Source: Solirubrobacter sp963848475
GTDB taxonomy: Bacteria > Actinomycetota > Thermoleophilia > Solirubrobacterales > Solirubrobacteraceae
Length of the DNA: 64,000 bases
Reading direction: 5' to 3'
Assembly (NCBI GenBank): GCA_963848475.1
Contig: CAWKDW010000014.1
Coordinates: forward strand, 124,001-188,000
The notes beneath the pieces were generated by a model that saw nothing but the letters and a program-made list of their open reading frames with translations, had not been told where the DNA came from and did no database searches. This document shows positions 22,219 to 33,064 of the stretch, piece by piece (the first letter of the stretch is position 1; the number at the start of each line of letters is the position of its first letter). The position numbers were made by a program, and so were the translations under genes.

Positions 22219-22599
22219 ATGGCCGCTCCCTCCCTTCTCTTCCCGCCCTCCGAGGCCCCCGGCATCACGCGGGACTTCGCCGCGGAGGCCAGTCTCGAAC
22301 GCGTTCGCGCCGCCGCCACCGTGGCCCGCGACCGCATCGCCGAGCTCGACGGTGTCCGCGTGCTCGGTCCTGAAGTCAAAAGTGACAGCGACAGTGTCCG
22401 CCTAGCCATCGACCTGCGCGACACCGGCCGCGATGCGTGGCAGGTCGCGTGTGCAATGGCCGGCCGCGGGTTCACGCTCGACGCGGCTTCGCACCGCGTG
22501 ATCGTCGTCCGCCTGACGGAGGACGACATCAAGGACGCGACCCAGCACCGGCTCGCCCCGGCGCTGCAGCTCGCGCTCTGGTCGACGACACTGAACTAG
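22219..22599 (+). CDS. Stand-alone domain resembling the C-terminal part of Orn/Lys/Arg decarboxylases
   Basis: 126 residues: LERVRAAATVARDRIAELDG, VRVLGPEV, VRLAIDLRDTGRDAWQVACA, and HRVIVVRLTEDDIKDATQHRL. The order and pattern match the region that follows the PLP-binding domain in aspartate-aminotransferase-fold Orn/Lys/Arg decarboxylases (helix, RVLG, substrate-domain strand, then a strand with late helices). No PLP lysine domain is present. It may be a relic, or a regulatory subunit. ATG at 22219 follows GGGAGG; in-frame ATGs at 22183 and 22192 are alternatives. Confidence 0.55.
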   Translation: MAAPSLLFPPSEAPGITRDFAAEASLERVRAAATVARDRIAELDGVRVLGPEVKSDSDSVRLAIDLRDTGRDAWQVACAMAGRGFTLDAASHRVIVVRLTEDDIKDATQHRLAPALQLALWSTTLN

Positions 22600-22964
22600 G
22601 CGATCCGGAGGTTCTCCGCGAGCACTCGGCGGTGCGTCGGACGCGCCGCCTCGTAGCGCTCGCGGCCCTCGGCCGTCAGGCAGACGGCGATGCCGCGGCG
22701 GTCCTCCACGCACATGGAGCGGCTGACCAGGCCGTCCTTCTCCAGCCGCCCCACCGTGCGCGAGAGCGCGCTCTGGCTCAGGTGGACCTCCCCGGCAAGA
22801 TCCTGCATCCGCGGCCGTTCGCCGCAGTCACAAGCGAGTCGCTCGAGGACCTCGAACTCGCTCATCCCCAGGCCGTGCTCGGAGAGCGCCTCGTCGAGCG
22901 CGCAGCTCGTCCGGGCGTGGCGAGCGAGGAGATCACGCCACTGGTCTGAGAGGTCCTCGAGCAC
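22596..22964 (-). CDS. MarR-family transcriptional regulator
   Basis: 122 residues, intact, with the MarR winged helix: GMSEFEVLERLACDCGERPR, then MQDLAGEVHLSQSALSRTVGRLEKDGLVSR, and the wing EDRRGIAVCLTAEGR. It is transcribed divergently from the MFS exporter at 23032. A palindromic operator lies between, the usual arrangement for a drug-responsive repressor of its neighbouring pump. Two cysteines before the helix-turn-helix (CDC) could allow redox sensing. Its 3' end overlaps the convergent decarboxylase-like gene by four bases. Confidence 0.92.
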   Translation of the reverse strand: MLEDLSDQWRDLLARHARTSCALDEALSEHGLGMSEFEVLERLACDCGERPRMQDLAGEVHLSQSALSRTVGRLEKDGLVSRSMCVEDRRGIAVCLTAEGRERYEAARPTHRRVLAENLRIA

Positions 22965-22980
22965 GCCTAGATGTTACCGC

Positions 22981-23023
22981 GTGCATCTATTGCACATGCA
23001 TTAGATGCACGTGCATGTATTGT
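22981..23023. promoter_or_regulatory. Probable MarR operator and MFS promoter region
   Basis: GTGCATCTA (22981-22989) and TAGATGCAC (23002-23010) form a 9-base inverted repeat with 12 bases between. A third half-site GTGCATGTA follows at 23011-23019. TATTGT at 23018-23023 is a plausible -10 for the MFS gene, eight bases before its ATG, so a bound repressor would cover the promoter. Confidence 0.65.
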
Positions 23024-23031
23024 CTTCGGGG

Positions 23032-24434
23032 ATGACTTCCTCCCCTGCCTCCGCTCCGCGGTGGGACGCGCGCCTCTGGGGCGCGTTGATCCTGCTGTGC
23101 GGCGTGCTCTTCCTCGACGGACTCGACGTCTCGATGGTCGGCGTCGCCCTCCCGTCGATCCAGGCCGACCTCGGCCTCACCACCTCCCAGCTGCAGTGGG
23201 TCGTGTCGGGCTACGTGCTCGGCTACGGCGGACTGCTCCTGCTCGGCGGCCGGACGGCCGACCTGCTCGGTCGCCGCCGCGTGCTGATCGCCGGCCTGAG
23301 CGTCTTCACCGTCGCCTCGCTCGTCGGCGGGATGGTCGACGACGGCACGATGCTGATCGCGACCCGTTTCCTGAAGGGCGCCAGCGCCGCTTTCACCGCG
23401 CCCGCCGGACTCTCGATCATCACGACCACGTTCACCGAGGGCCCCGCCCGCAACAAGGCGCTGTCGATCTACACCGCCTGCGGCGCCAGCGGCTTCTCCC
23501 TCGGCCTGGTGTTCGGCGGTCTGCTGACCGAGGTCGGCTGGCGCTGGACCTTCCTGCTCCCCGTTCCGATCGCCGCCGCGCTGCTGCTGGCGATCCCGCG
23601 CTTGATCGCCGCCGACCGCCCCTACCTCGGCCCGAAGCGGCGCTACGACTTCGCCGGCGCGCTGACGCTGACGGCCGGGATGCTGCTGCTCGTCCGGACG
23701 ATCGTCGAGGCGCCCGACGCCGGCTGGACCGCGCCCGAGACGATCACCGCCTTCGTGCTCTCAGGGGCGCTGCTGGCCGCGTTCGTCGCGATCGAGCGTC
23801 GCACCCCGCAGCCGCTGCTCGGCTCGGCCTGCTGCGATCGGGCCCGCTGGTGCGCGCGAACCTCGGCGCGGCGAGCGTGTTCGGTGCCTACATCGGGTTC
23901 CAGTTCATCGGCACGCTGTACCTGCAGGCCACGCTCGGCTGGTCGGCGCTGGAGACCGCGCTCGCCTTCCTGCCGGCCGGTCTGATCGTCGCCTTCGGCG
24001 CGCCGCGGGTCGGCGGACTCGTCGATCGCGTCGGCACCGCCCGGCTGATCGTGATCGGCGCCGCCGCGTTCGTCGCCGGCTATGCACTGTTCCTGCGCGT
24101 GGACGTCTCCCCCTACGTCCTCGGGTTCCTGCCGACGATCCTGCTGGTCGGCGCCGGCTTCGCGCTCACCTTCCCGACGCTGAACATGCAGGGCACCGCC
24201 GGCGTGGCCGACAACGAGCAGGGACTGGCGTCCGGCCTCGTGCAGACGTCGTTTCAGATCGGCGGGGCGATCGGCCTCGCGGCGGTCAGCGCCGTCGTCG
24301 CCGACGGCGACGTCGCCGCCTACCGGACCGGCATCGCGATCGTGCTCGGCGTCGCCGTGCTCGGCCTGCTGATCGCGGTCACCGGCGTGGTGCGACCGCG
24401 CGAGCAGGAAGTGCTGGCTACGAGCGGCGGTTGA
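23032..24434 (+). CDS. MFS drug exporter, DHA2 (EmrB/QacA) type, one frame break
   Basis: About 467 residues with 14 predicted membrane segments. It has the DHA2 features LDGLDVSMVGVALPSIQADL in helix 1, GGRTADLLGRRRVLIAG (motif A) and GASGFSLGLVFGGLLTEVGWRW (motif C). The frame changes near 23820, between the two halves. It is probably a proton-coupled multidrug exporter under control of the divergent MarR protein. The 3' end overlaps the convergent hspR by 17 bases. Confidence 0.88.
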
Positions 24435-24861
24435 CCCGGCGGACCGGAATGAGCGCCGTGCCGGGCGCCTCCTCGAAGCGCACGATCTCGGCCTTGACCG
24501 AGGCGCGCACCTCCTCGAGGCGGGCGATCTCCTCCTGGAGCTGCTCGGCGCGGCGCTCGAGCACCGAGACCTTGCGCTGCATGCGGTCGAGCTGGACCTC
24601 CAGCTCGAACACGCGCTCGACGCCGGCGAGGTTCATGCCCCACTCGGTCGTCATCTCCTGGATCCGGCGCAGCCGCTCGACATCGGCCTGCGAGTAGAGC
24701 CGGGTGCCCTTGGGCGAGCGCTGGGGCTCGATCAGCCCCCGCGACTCGTACATCCGCAGCGTCTGCGGATGCATCTCGGCCAGCTCAGCGGCGACCGAGA
24801 TCATGAAGACGCCGCGATCGTGTTCGACGCGGGCGGTGATGCGGGTGCGCCGGGTGGCCAT
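24418..24861 (-). CDS. hspR: HspR, MerR-family heat-shock repressor
   Basis: 147 residues with the MerR-type helix-turn-helix at residues 20-60: FMISVAAELAEMHPQTLRMYESRGLIEPQR, YSQADVERLRRIQEM. A long coiled coil follows (LDRMQRKVSVLERRAEQLQE). It is the last gene of dnaK-grpE-dnaJ-hspR, the standard actinobacterial order, and its ATG shares one base with the dnaJ stop (TGATG). The likely targets are the inverted repeats before clpB (10692-10714) and dnaK (28549-28571). Confidence 0.94.
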   Translation of the reverse strand: MATRRTRITARVEHDRGVFMISVAAELAEMHPQTLRMYESRGLIEPQRSPKGTRLYSQADVERLRRIQEMTTEWGMNLAGVERVFELEVQLDRMQRKVSVLERRAEQLQEEIARLEEVRASVKAEIVRFEEAPGTALIPVRRVNRRS

Positions 24862-25976
24862 CAGGACCCTCCGGCGGCTCGCATGATCCGCTCGCGCGGG
24901 TTGCCGTTGATCACCTTCGAGAGCTGGTCCACGGCCTCGCGCTGTTCGTCCGTCAGCTCGGACGGCATGTCGATCACGAAGCGATAGTGCAGGTCGCCCC
25001 GGCCGGAACCGGACAGGTTCGGCGGCCCCTCGCCACGCAGGCGCTGGACCGTGCCGTGCTTGGTGCCCGGCGCGACACGCAGCTTCTTGGAGCCGTTGAG
25101 CGTCGGGACCTCGACCTCAGCGCCGCTGAGCGCCTCGACGATCGTGATCGGGACCTCGACCTCGTAGTGGTCGCCCTTGGGCTTGAACACCGGCGACTCG
25201 GTGACGTGCGTGACCACGTACAGATCGCCCGACGGGCCGCCGCGCAGGCCGGCCTCGCCCTTGCCCGCGAGCTTGATGCGCGAACCCTCGCGCACCCCCG
25301 CGGGGATGTTCACCCGGTAGCGCTTGACCTCGCGCAGCCGGCCCTCGCCGGCGCAGGTCGGGCACGGCTGCTCGATCACGGTGCCGGAGCCGTTGCAGCG
25401 CGAGCACGGGCGCGTGATCGAGAAGACGCCCTGGCCCTGGGCCTCGACGCCGCGGCCGTTGCAGAGCGGGCAGACCTTCGGCGAGGTGCCCGGACGGGCA
25501 CCGCTGCCGCGACAGGTCGTGCACGGCGAGTGCGTGGCGACCGACACGGGCACCTGCGCGCCCTCGGTCGCCTGCTCGAAGGACAGCGTGACCGAGGTCT
25601 CGAGGTCCTTGCCGCGCTCGGAGATCGGCTTCGTGCGCGTGCGCCCGCCGCTCGAGCTGTTGAAGATGCCCGAGAGGATGTCCGAGAACGACCCGAAGTC
25701 GGTCGCGGTCTGGCCGCCACCGCCGCCGCTGCCGCCTCCGAAGGGGTTGCCTCCGGAGAACACGGAGCCGCCGCGGTCGTACTTCTTGCGCTTCTCGGGA
25801 TCGCCCAGGGTGTCGTAGGCCTCGGAGATCGACTTGAAGCGCTCCTCGGCCCCGGCGTCCTTGTTGGTGTCCGGGTGGTACTGCCGGGCCAGCTTGCGGT
25901 ACGCCTTCTTGATGTCCTCCTGGGAAGCCTTCTTGTCGACCCCGAGAGTCTTGTAATGGTCGGTACCGCGCGCCAT
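24861..25976 (-). CDS. dnaJ: DnaJ (Hsp40) co-chaperone
   Basis: 371 residues, intact. The J domain carries the HPD motif (RQYHPDTNKDAG). A Gly/Phe-rich region follows (SGGNPFGGGSGGGGGQ), then four zinc-binding repeats (CTTCRGSG, CPLCNGRG, CSRCNGSG, CPTCAGEG) and the C-terminal substrate-binding barrels. It stimulates DnaK ATP hydrolysis. It starts two bases after the grpE stop. Confidence 0.97.
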   Translation of the reverse strand: MARGTDHYKTLGVDKKASQEDIKKAYRKLARQYHPDTNKDAGAEERFKSISEAYDTLGDPEKRKKYDRGGSVFSGGNPFGGGSGGGGGQTATDFGSFSDILSGIFNSSSGGRTRTKPISERGKDLETSVTLSFEQATEGAQVPVSVATHSPCTTCRGSGARPGTSPKVCPLCNGRGVEAQGQGVFSITRPCSRCNGSGTVIEQPCPTCAGEGRLREVKRYRVNIPAGVREGSRIKLAGKGEAGLRGGPSGDLYVVTHVTESPVFKPKGDHYEVEVPITIVEALSGAEVEVPTLNGSKKLRVAPGTKHGTVQRLRGEGPPNLSGSGRGDLHYRFVIDMPSELTDEQREAVDQLSKVINGNPRERIMRAAGGS

Positions 25977-25978
25977 CG

Positions 25979-26583
25979 CTATGCCGCCACGACTACACGC
26001 GCAGGCCGCAGCACGGCCCCGTTGATGCGATAACCGGACTGGTAGACCTCGACCACGGTGCCGGGCTCGACGCCCTCGGTCGGGAGCGAGGCCATCGCCT
26101 CGTGCTCGTTGGGATCGAAGAGCTGGCCGTTGGGGGAGAACGTCTGGATCCCCACGCGCCCGAGCGCGGCCTGCAGCTCGCCGGCGACCATCGCGAAGCC
26201 CTTGAGGATGTCCACCGGGGGGGCTGTCGCCGCCCCGGACCCCCCTGTTTCCTCATGACCCTCAGCCGCCTTGAGCGCGAGCTCGAGGTGGTCGATGGCC
26301 GGGAGCAACTCCTTGGCCAGCTTCGCCATCCCGCGATCGGTTGCGGCGGCGTTCTCACGCGCCATCCGCTTGCGGAAGTTCTCGAAGTCCGCCTTGGTGC
26401 GCTGGGCCAGCGCGAGGTAGTCCTCGGCCTGGTCCTGCGCGACCTTCAGCTCGGATGCGGCGGGCACCTCGGCGTCGCCGAACGACGTCTCGCCGGTGCC
26501 GGCCGCACCAGGGTGCGGCGGAGCCGCCGCGGAGAAGTCGTCCTCCTCCGCGGTCAGCGCCTCGGTGCGGGTCTCTTCCGTCA

Positions 26584-26584
<1 letters not shown>
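25979..26584 (-). CDS. grpE: GrpE nucleotide exchange factor
   Basis: 201 residues. A poorly conserved acidic N-terminus, a long helix (YLALAQRTKADFENFRKRMARENA) and the C-terminal beta domain with FSPNGQLFDPNEHEAMASLP and VVEVYQSGYRINGAVLRPA. It releases ADP from DnaK. The ATG shares one base with the dnaK stop (TGATG); a GTG one codon upstream is possible. An Ala/Gly/Thr insert (GGSGAATAPP) in the helix is unusual. Confidence 0.95.
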
Positions 26585-28501
<1,917 letters not shown>

Positions 28502-28548
28502 ATGAGGGGCTCCTCGGGTCTCAGGGGGGCGACGGCCCGCCAGTGAAA

Positions 28549-28598
28549 ATCTCAGTCTGCTTGGCGCAGATTGTAGCCGGTCGGGCAGAGCTTCAAAA
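28549..28598 (-). promoter_or_regulatory. dnaK promoter with half-degenerate HAIR-like operator
   Basis: Minus strand: TTTTGA (28598-28593), 17 bases, TACAAT (28575-28570). The box ATCTGCGC-N7-ACTGAGAT spans 28571-28549 and starts on the last two bases of the -10, exactly as at clpB. The downstream arm is identical to the clpB operator; the upstream arm keeps ATCT only. The promoter lies inside the 3' end of nth, about 48-97 bases before the dnaK ATG. Confidence 0.65.
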
Positions 28599-29220
28599 GC
28601 CCACATTCGTCACACGCGGGGCGCCGTGCGTGACAGGTCCGGCGACCGTGGCGGAGCAGGTTGACGTGGAACTCCAGCTCCTGCCCGCGCGGAGTGAGCT
28701 CGAGCATCGTGTCGTGCAGCTCCTCGAACGGCGCGCCCTCGCGGAAGAGCCCGAGCCGCGTCCCGACCCGCGAGACGTGCGTGTCCACCGGCACGTCGCG
28801 CTTGCCGTAGGCGAACAGCAGGACACAGGCCGCGGTCTTGCGGCCGACGCCGGGCAGCGCGATCAGCTCGGCCCTGCCCTGTTCGACGCTCGCGTGCGCG
28901 AGGTGATCGATGCTCGGCGGATCGTCGAGCTCACGCAGGATCGCCTGGATCCGCACCGACTTGACCTTCGAGATGCCGCCCGGGCGGATCGAGAGCTCGA
29001 CCTCGGCGTTGGGCGCGTCGCGCACCTCGGACCAGCTTCCGAAATCCCTCCGCAGGGCGAGGAAGGCGACGTCGCGGTTGCGGTCGTTGGTCGACTGCGA
29101 GAGCACCGTCAGGATCAGTTCGTCCAGGCCCTGCCCGTGCGGCGGCGCGTAGGGCCGGCCGTAGAGCTCGCGCAGACGGTCTCGGATGCGCCGGATGCGG
29201 GCGCGGCTGGGCGTTGCCAT
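28552..29220 (-). CDS. nth: Endonuclease III-like DNA glycosylase/AP lyase
   Basis: 222 residues with the helix-hairpin-helix LPGVGRKTAACVLLFA, which holds the catalytic Lys. The catalytic Asp is in VDTHVSRVG. The C-terminal 4Fe-4S loop is CHARRPACDECGLLKLC (C-x6-C-x2-C-x5-C). It removes oxidised pyrimidines. The chosen ATG at 29220 fits the family N-terminus; an upstream in-frame start would add 20 unlike residues. The dnaK promoter lies in its last codons. Confidence 0.95.
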   Translation of the reverse strand: MATPSRARIRRIRDRLRELYGRPYAPPHGQGLDELILTVLSQSTNDRNRDVAFLALRRDFGSWSEVRDAPNAEVELSIRPGGISKVKSVRIQAILRELDDPPSIDHLAHASVEQGRAELIALPGVGRKTAACVLLFAYGKRDVPVDTHVSRVGTRLGLFREGAPFEELHDTMLELTPRGQELEFHVNLLRHGRRTCHARRPACDECGLLKLCPTGYNLRQAD

Positions 29221-29482
29221 TGCCGCAGGACCGTACCCACTGCGTCCGAAGATGAGAACGACGAACCGGATTCGCCGCAAACGAGCCCGGGTACGTACGA
29301 TTTCTGACGGCCAGCTAGGTTATGTGCGCCGGATCGGAAGGGAGTACGTTTAGGTTGCGGGCCGCGAACGATTCGCGGTGGTCATTTCCAGCGACGGACT
29401 GCACTGGAACGCGGACGCCCCAGTCCGTGAACAAGACTCTTCGTGTGCCTTGGTCGGGCGCATGGTCCCCAGGAGAAGCCCC

Positions 29483-29941
29483 ATGTCTGTCACATCGATG
29501 TGGCGAGTTCTGCTCGCCGCGTTATTGATCGCATGCGCCGGTGCGCCCTCGAGCGCGCTCGCCTCCAGCCGCCACGACGCGACCGAGGCGGGCATCATCC
29601 GCGCGCTCAACGGCGTCCGGGCGAACCACGGGCTGCCGCGCCTGCACACCAGCCGTGGTCTGGCGAAGGCGGCCGACGTGCATTCCGCGTCGATGCAGCG
29701 CACCAACTCGATCGGCCACGGCGCGTACACCAAGCGCGTCCGCCGCTACGTGCGAACGAGGAAGGTCGGCGAGAACCTGGCCTGGATGGCGGGCTGCGAC
29801 GCCAACGCCATCGTCGAGATGTGGCTGCACTCGGCAGCGCATCGGCGCGTCATGCTCACGAAATCGTTCCGCCGCATCGGCGTCGGCCGGCGCGGCTCGG
29901 GGGCGTGCTTCGTGACCGCGGATTTCGCCACCGCCAAGTAG
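29483..29941 (+). CDS. Secreted CAP (SCP/PR-1) domain protein
   Basis: 152 residues. Signal peptide (LLAALLIACAGAPSSALA), then a short CAP domain: IIRALNGVRANHGLPRLHTSRGL, DVHSASM, KVGENLAWM, and IVEMWLHSAAHRRVMLTKSFRRIGVG. The cavity His and Glu residues of the family are present. CAP proteins are extracellular, with lipid-binding or protease-like roles in different lineages. ATG at 29483 follows AGGAGAAG; an in-frame ATG at 29462 lacks a ribosome site. The 262 bases upstream, between this gene and nth, hold no other gene that I can see. Confidence 0.88.
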   Translation: MSVTSMWRVLLAALLIACAGAPSSALASSRHDATEAGIIRALNGVRANHGLPRLHTSRGLAKAADVHSASMQRTNSIGHGAYTKRVRRYVRTRKVGENLAWMAGCDANAIVEMWLHSAAHRRVMLTKSFRRIGVGRRGSGACFVTADFATAK

Positions 29942-29970
29942 AGGCTCATTCCCCGCGCTGGGCGGGGCGC

Positions 29971-29976
29971 TAGGGT
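29971..29976 (+). promoter_or_regulatory. -10 box for a probable leaderless transcript
   Basis: TAGGGT ends ten bases before the ATG at 29987. The small hairpin CCCCGC-N5-GCGGGG (29951-29967) just upstream may end transcription of the CAP gene but has no U tract. Confidence 0.45.
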
Positions 29977-29986
29977 CCACTGCGCC

Positions 29987-31540
29987 ATGCGGCGCGCGTA
30001 CGAGCACCCCCTCGCGCCGGCCCTGGGTTGCGCCCTGTTCTGCGCGGTCTATCTGCTGGCCCAACCGGCGACCGCCGACATGGCCGCGCATTCCTATCGC
30101 GCGTGGCTCTTCCAGCACGAAGGGCTGACCGTCTGGAACGCGCAGTGGTACGGCGGGCACCACGTGCTCGGGTACTCGCTGCTGTTCGCGCCGCTCGCCG
30201 CGGCGATCGGCCCCGCGCTCGTGGGCGTGCTCTCCGCGCTCGCCGCCGTCATCCTCTTCACCCCGCTCGCGCGCGCGGCCGCACCGTCGCCGTCGGCGGG
30301 CGCGGCGGCCGCCTGGCTGTTCACCGCGGGGGTGCTCTCCAACGTCGCGATCGGGCGGATGCCGTTCCTGCTCGGGATCGCGCTGGCGGTCGGCGCCTGG
30401 TCGGCGGCGCGCAGTCAGCGCCGCGTGCTCTCGGGCGGGCTCGCGCTCGCGGCGATGCTGGCGAGCCCCGTCGCGGGCGTGTTCCTGATGCTCGGCGCGC
30501 TCGCCAAGCTGCTCGCCGACGGCCGCCCGGCGCTGCCCGCGGCGGTCTGGCTCGGCGTCCCCGCGCTCGCGGGCGGGATCGGGCTCTACCTGCTGTTCCC
30601 CGAGGGCGGGAACGACCGTTTCACCGCGACCGCCTTCTGGCCGATGCTGGTGATCTCCGCGGCGGGCGTGGCGTTCCTCGCCCCCGGGCGCCGGACGCTG
30701 TGGGCAGCCGGGCTGCTGTATCTGCTCGTGCTCGTCGGGGCGTTCGTCGTGCCGTCACCGTTCGGGCAGAACGCGCTCCGGCTCGGTGTGCTCGCGGGGC
30801 CCTCGGTGCTGATCCTCGCGCACCGCAAGCGCGCGCCGGTGTTCGCGCTGGCCGTCGTCGGCGTCGGGCTGCTGTACCTGCAGTGGCTCCCGGCCGTCCG
30901 CGCCGTCGCCGAGGCGCACGGCGATCCGAGCACCCGCCTGGCCTTCCAGGCCGAGGCGCGGGACTTCCTCACCCGCGTGGTCAAGCCGGGCGAGCGCGTC
31001 GAGGTGCCGATGACCGTCAACCACTGGGAGGCCTCCGACCTCGCCAAGGTCGTCCCGCTCGCGCGCGGCTGGGAGCGTCAGCTCGACCAGAAGGCCAACC
31101 CGATCTTCTACGACGGCGAGACGGTGACCGCGTCGCGCTACCACGAGTGGCTGCGCGAGAACGCGGTCCGCTGGGTCGCGCTGCCGCACGCGCCGCTCGA
31201 CTACTCCGCACGCGACGAGGCGGTCGTGCTCGAGCGCGGGGCGAAGTTCCTCAAGCTCGCCTACGAATCGCCGCGCTGGCGGATCTGGGAGGTCCGCGAC
31301 ACCGATCCCCCGGCCTCCGGCGGAGCCAAGCTGCTCGGGGCAGGGCCGAACTGGTTCATGGTCGACGCCGAGCACCCGACCGTCGTCCGCTACCGCTACA
31401 CGAAGTACTGGTCCTCCAGCGACGCGTGCCTGAGCCGCGCGCCCGGCGGCTGGACACGGATCGCGCCGATCGAAGGCGGCGTCGTGCACGTACAGGCGCG
31501 CTTCGGACTCGAACGGGGACGGCGCGCAAAGGGGTGTTAG
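29987..31540 (+). CDS. Polytopic membrane protein with large extracytoplasmic C-terminus (GT-C-like)
   Basis: 517 residues, intact. About nine hydrophobic segments occupy residues 10-300. A soluble C-terminal domain follows, with RVEVPMTVNHWEASDLAKVV and YWSSSDACLSRAPGGWTRIAP. An acidic residue in the first outer loop (QPATADMAAHSYRAWLF) and the aromatic WYGGHHVLGYSLLF recall GT-C glycosyltransferases that use lipid-linked sugars, but no signature is decisive. Neighbouring genes make membrane lipids, so a role in glycolipid or polymer assembly is plausible. Confidence 0.6.
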   Translation: MRRAYEHPLAPALGCALFCAVYLLAQPATADMAAHSYRAWLFQHEGLTVWNAQWYGGHHVLGYSLLFAPLAAAIGPALVGVLSALAAVILFTPLARAAAPSPSAGAAAAWLFTAGVLSNVAIGRMPFLLGIALAVGAWSAARSQRRVLSGGLALAAMLASPVAGVFLMLGALAKLLADGRPALPAAVWLGVPALAGGIGLYLLFPEGGNDRFTATAFWPMLVISAAGVAFLAPGRRTLWAAGLLYLLVLVGAFVVPSPFGQNALRLGVLAGPSVLILAHRKRAPVFALAVVGVGLLYLQWLPAVRAVAEAHGDPSTRLAFQAEARDFLTRVVKPGERVEVPMTVNHWEASDLAKVVPLARGWERQLDQKANPIFYDGETVTASRYHEWLRENAVRWVALPHAPLDYSARDEAVVLERGAKFLKLAYESPRWRIWEVRDTDPPASGGAKLLGAGPNWFMVDAEHPTVVRYRYTKYWSSSDACLSRAPGGWTRIAPIEGGVVHVQARFGLERGRRAKGC

Positions 31541-31570
31541 CCCCCGTGGAGGCGATTCGCTCCCGGGAGC

Positions 31571-31576
31571 TAGCCT
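31571..31576 (+). promoter_or_regulatory. -10 box for a probable leaderless transcript
   Basis: TAGCCT ends eight bases before the ATG at 31585. Confidence 0.4.
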
Positions 31577-31584
31577 CGGTAACG

Positions 31585-32353
31585 ATGCGTTCACGTCTGC
31601 TCCCGCGCGGGCCTAAGGACCTGCTGTGGCAGATCTTCCTGTTCTGCGGCGCGTATTGGCTCTACCGGCTGGTCCGCGGCCAGGTCTTCACCCAGTCGGC
31701 GGCAGCCTTCGACCACGCGCGCCAGATCGTCGACCTCGAGCGGGCGCTGCACGTGTTCGCGGAGCCGTCGATCCAGAACTGGGCGATCGGCACCGGCTGG
31801 GTCGACGACGTCGGCGCCTGGATGTACATCAACACGCACTTCGTGGTGACCACGTGCACGCTGGCGTTCATCTACCTGTTCCGCAACGAGCACTTCTACT
31901 TCGTGCGCAACATGTTCATGGTCGCGATGGGCCTCGCGCTGGTCGGCTACGTGGTCTATCCCACCGCCCCGCCGCGGATGCTGCCGGAGCTCGGCTTCAT
32001 CGACACGGTGTCGGACTTCACGGGCGTCTCGTCCGACTCCGTCAACGCGCTCTTCAACCCGTACGCGGCGGTGCCGTCGATGCACGTCGCCTTCGCGCTG
32101 ATGCTGTCGGTGCCGATGATCCGGATGACGCGGCGGCTCTGGGTGAAGCTCCTCTGGTCCGCCTACGCCCCGATCGTGACGTTGGTCGTCGTCGTCACCG
32201 CCAACCACTGGGTGTTCGACGCCGTTCGCCGGCGCCGTCGTCGCCGCCGTCTCGGCGCTCGCCGCCCAGACCGTGTTCGCACGCGCACGTCCGAGGGCCT
32301 GGGCGTGGGCAGGCGCCGAAGACGCCCTTCCCGCTCCGGCGCGAGCCGGATAG
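31585..32353 (+). CDS. PAP2-superfamily integral membrane phosphatase or phosphotransferase, one frame break
   Basis: About 256 residues with six membrane segments. The active-site segments are VPSMHVAFALML and VTANHWVFDA, the pattern of the inositolphosphotransferase/AUR1-like PAP2 group. FNPYAAVPSMH gives the first catalytic His and NHWVFDA the second, with Asp. The frame changes near 32222, just after the second motif. Its position beside a CDP-alcohol phosphotransferase and ino1 suggests work on inositol lipids or polyprenyl phosphates. Confidence 0.82.
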
Positions 32354-32356
32354 GCT
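32351..32356 (+). promoter_or_regulatory. -10 box overlapping the PAP2 stop codon
   Basis: TAGGCT starts with the TAG stop of the PAP2 gene and ends nine bases before the ATG at 32366, again a leaderless-type spacing. Confidence 0.4.
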
Positions 32357-32365
32357 CCTGCGCCC

Positions 32366-33013
32366 ATGGCCACCCCTCCCGTAGAACGCTCCCCGCGCGG
32401 CCGCGGGCCCGGTTCCCGAGACCTTCAAGGCGAGTTCCGCAACCGCCTGATCCAGTCGCGGTTGACGCCGAACGCCATCTCGCTCACCGGGTTCTTCCTG
32501 TGCCTCGTGTCGGCGGGCCTCATCCTCCAGGGCTGGTGGATCGCCGGCGGCATCGCCTTCATCGTCGGCTCGGTCTGCGACACGCTCGACGGGCGCTACT
32601 CGCGCATGTCGGGCAAGGCCTCCCCGTTCGGCGCCTTCCTGGATTCGACGCTCGACCGCGTCGAGGAGGGCGTCGTGCTCGCCGCGGTCGCCTACCAGTT
32701 CTCCAAGGACCCCGAGCTCACGATCATCTTCAACAACGACGTCGCCGTCTGCGCCGTCGTGATCGCGGTGATCGCCTCGATCATGGTCTCCTACACGCGC
32801 GCCCGCGCCGAGGCGCTCGGGGTCGAGTGCAAGGTCGGCATCGCCGACCGCGCGTTCCGGGTCGTCGTGTTGTCGGCCGGCCTGGTGTTCGGCGACCTCA
32901 AGTTGATCGAACCGGCCGTCTACGTGCTAGCAGTGATGGCGGTCGTAACCGTCTTCCAGCGCATCTTCCACGTGCGCTCGGAGCTCAACAAGCCTGTAAC
33001 TGAAGCCGCCTAA
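32366..33013 (+). CDS. CDP-alcohol phosphotransferase, probable phosphatidylinositol-phosphate synthase
   Basis: 215 residues with about six membrane helices. The CDP-alcohol signature D-x2-D-G-x2-A-R-x8-G-x3-D-x3-D is present as DTLDGRYSRMSGKASPFGAFLDSTLD-like sequence, with Ser in place of the usual Ala. It joins CDP-diacylglycerol to an alcohol phosphate at the membrane. The gene directly upstream of ino1 makes inositol phosphate the likely acceptor, giving the precursor of phosphatidylinositol and its mannosides. Phosphatidylglycerophosphate synthase is the alternative. Confidence 0.82.
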   Translation: MATPPVERSPRGRGPGSRDLQGEFRNRLIQSRLTPNAISLTGFFLCLVSAGLILQGWWIAGGIAFIVGSVCDTLDGRYSRMSGKASPFGAFLDSTLDRVEEGVVLAAVAYQFSKDPELTIIFNNDVAVCAVVIAVIASIMVSYTRARAEALGVECKVGIADRAFRVVVLSAGLVFGDLKLIEPAVYVLAVMAVVTVFQRIFHVRSELNKPVTEAA

Positions 33014-33064
33014 GCGGGTTTGTAACCCCTGACGGTCCCTCACTCTTTCGAAGGAACACCTCTT

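Noticed and set aside
19531..22599. Open frame of 1022 codons on the plus strand opposite the kinase-ATPase gene
   Set aside because: Antisense of a gene with clear kinase and ATPase motifs. Only its last 126 codons, beyond 22219, are a real gene.
30028..33003. Open frame of 991 codons crossing three genes on the plus strand
   Set aside because: Only the part from 31585 (PAP2 gene) makes sense; the rest is out of frame with intact genes at 29987-31540 and 32366-33013.
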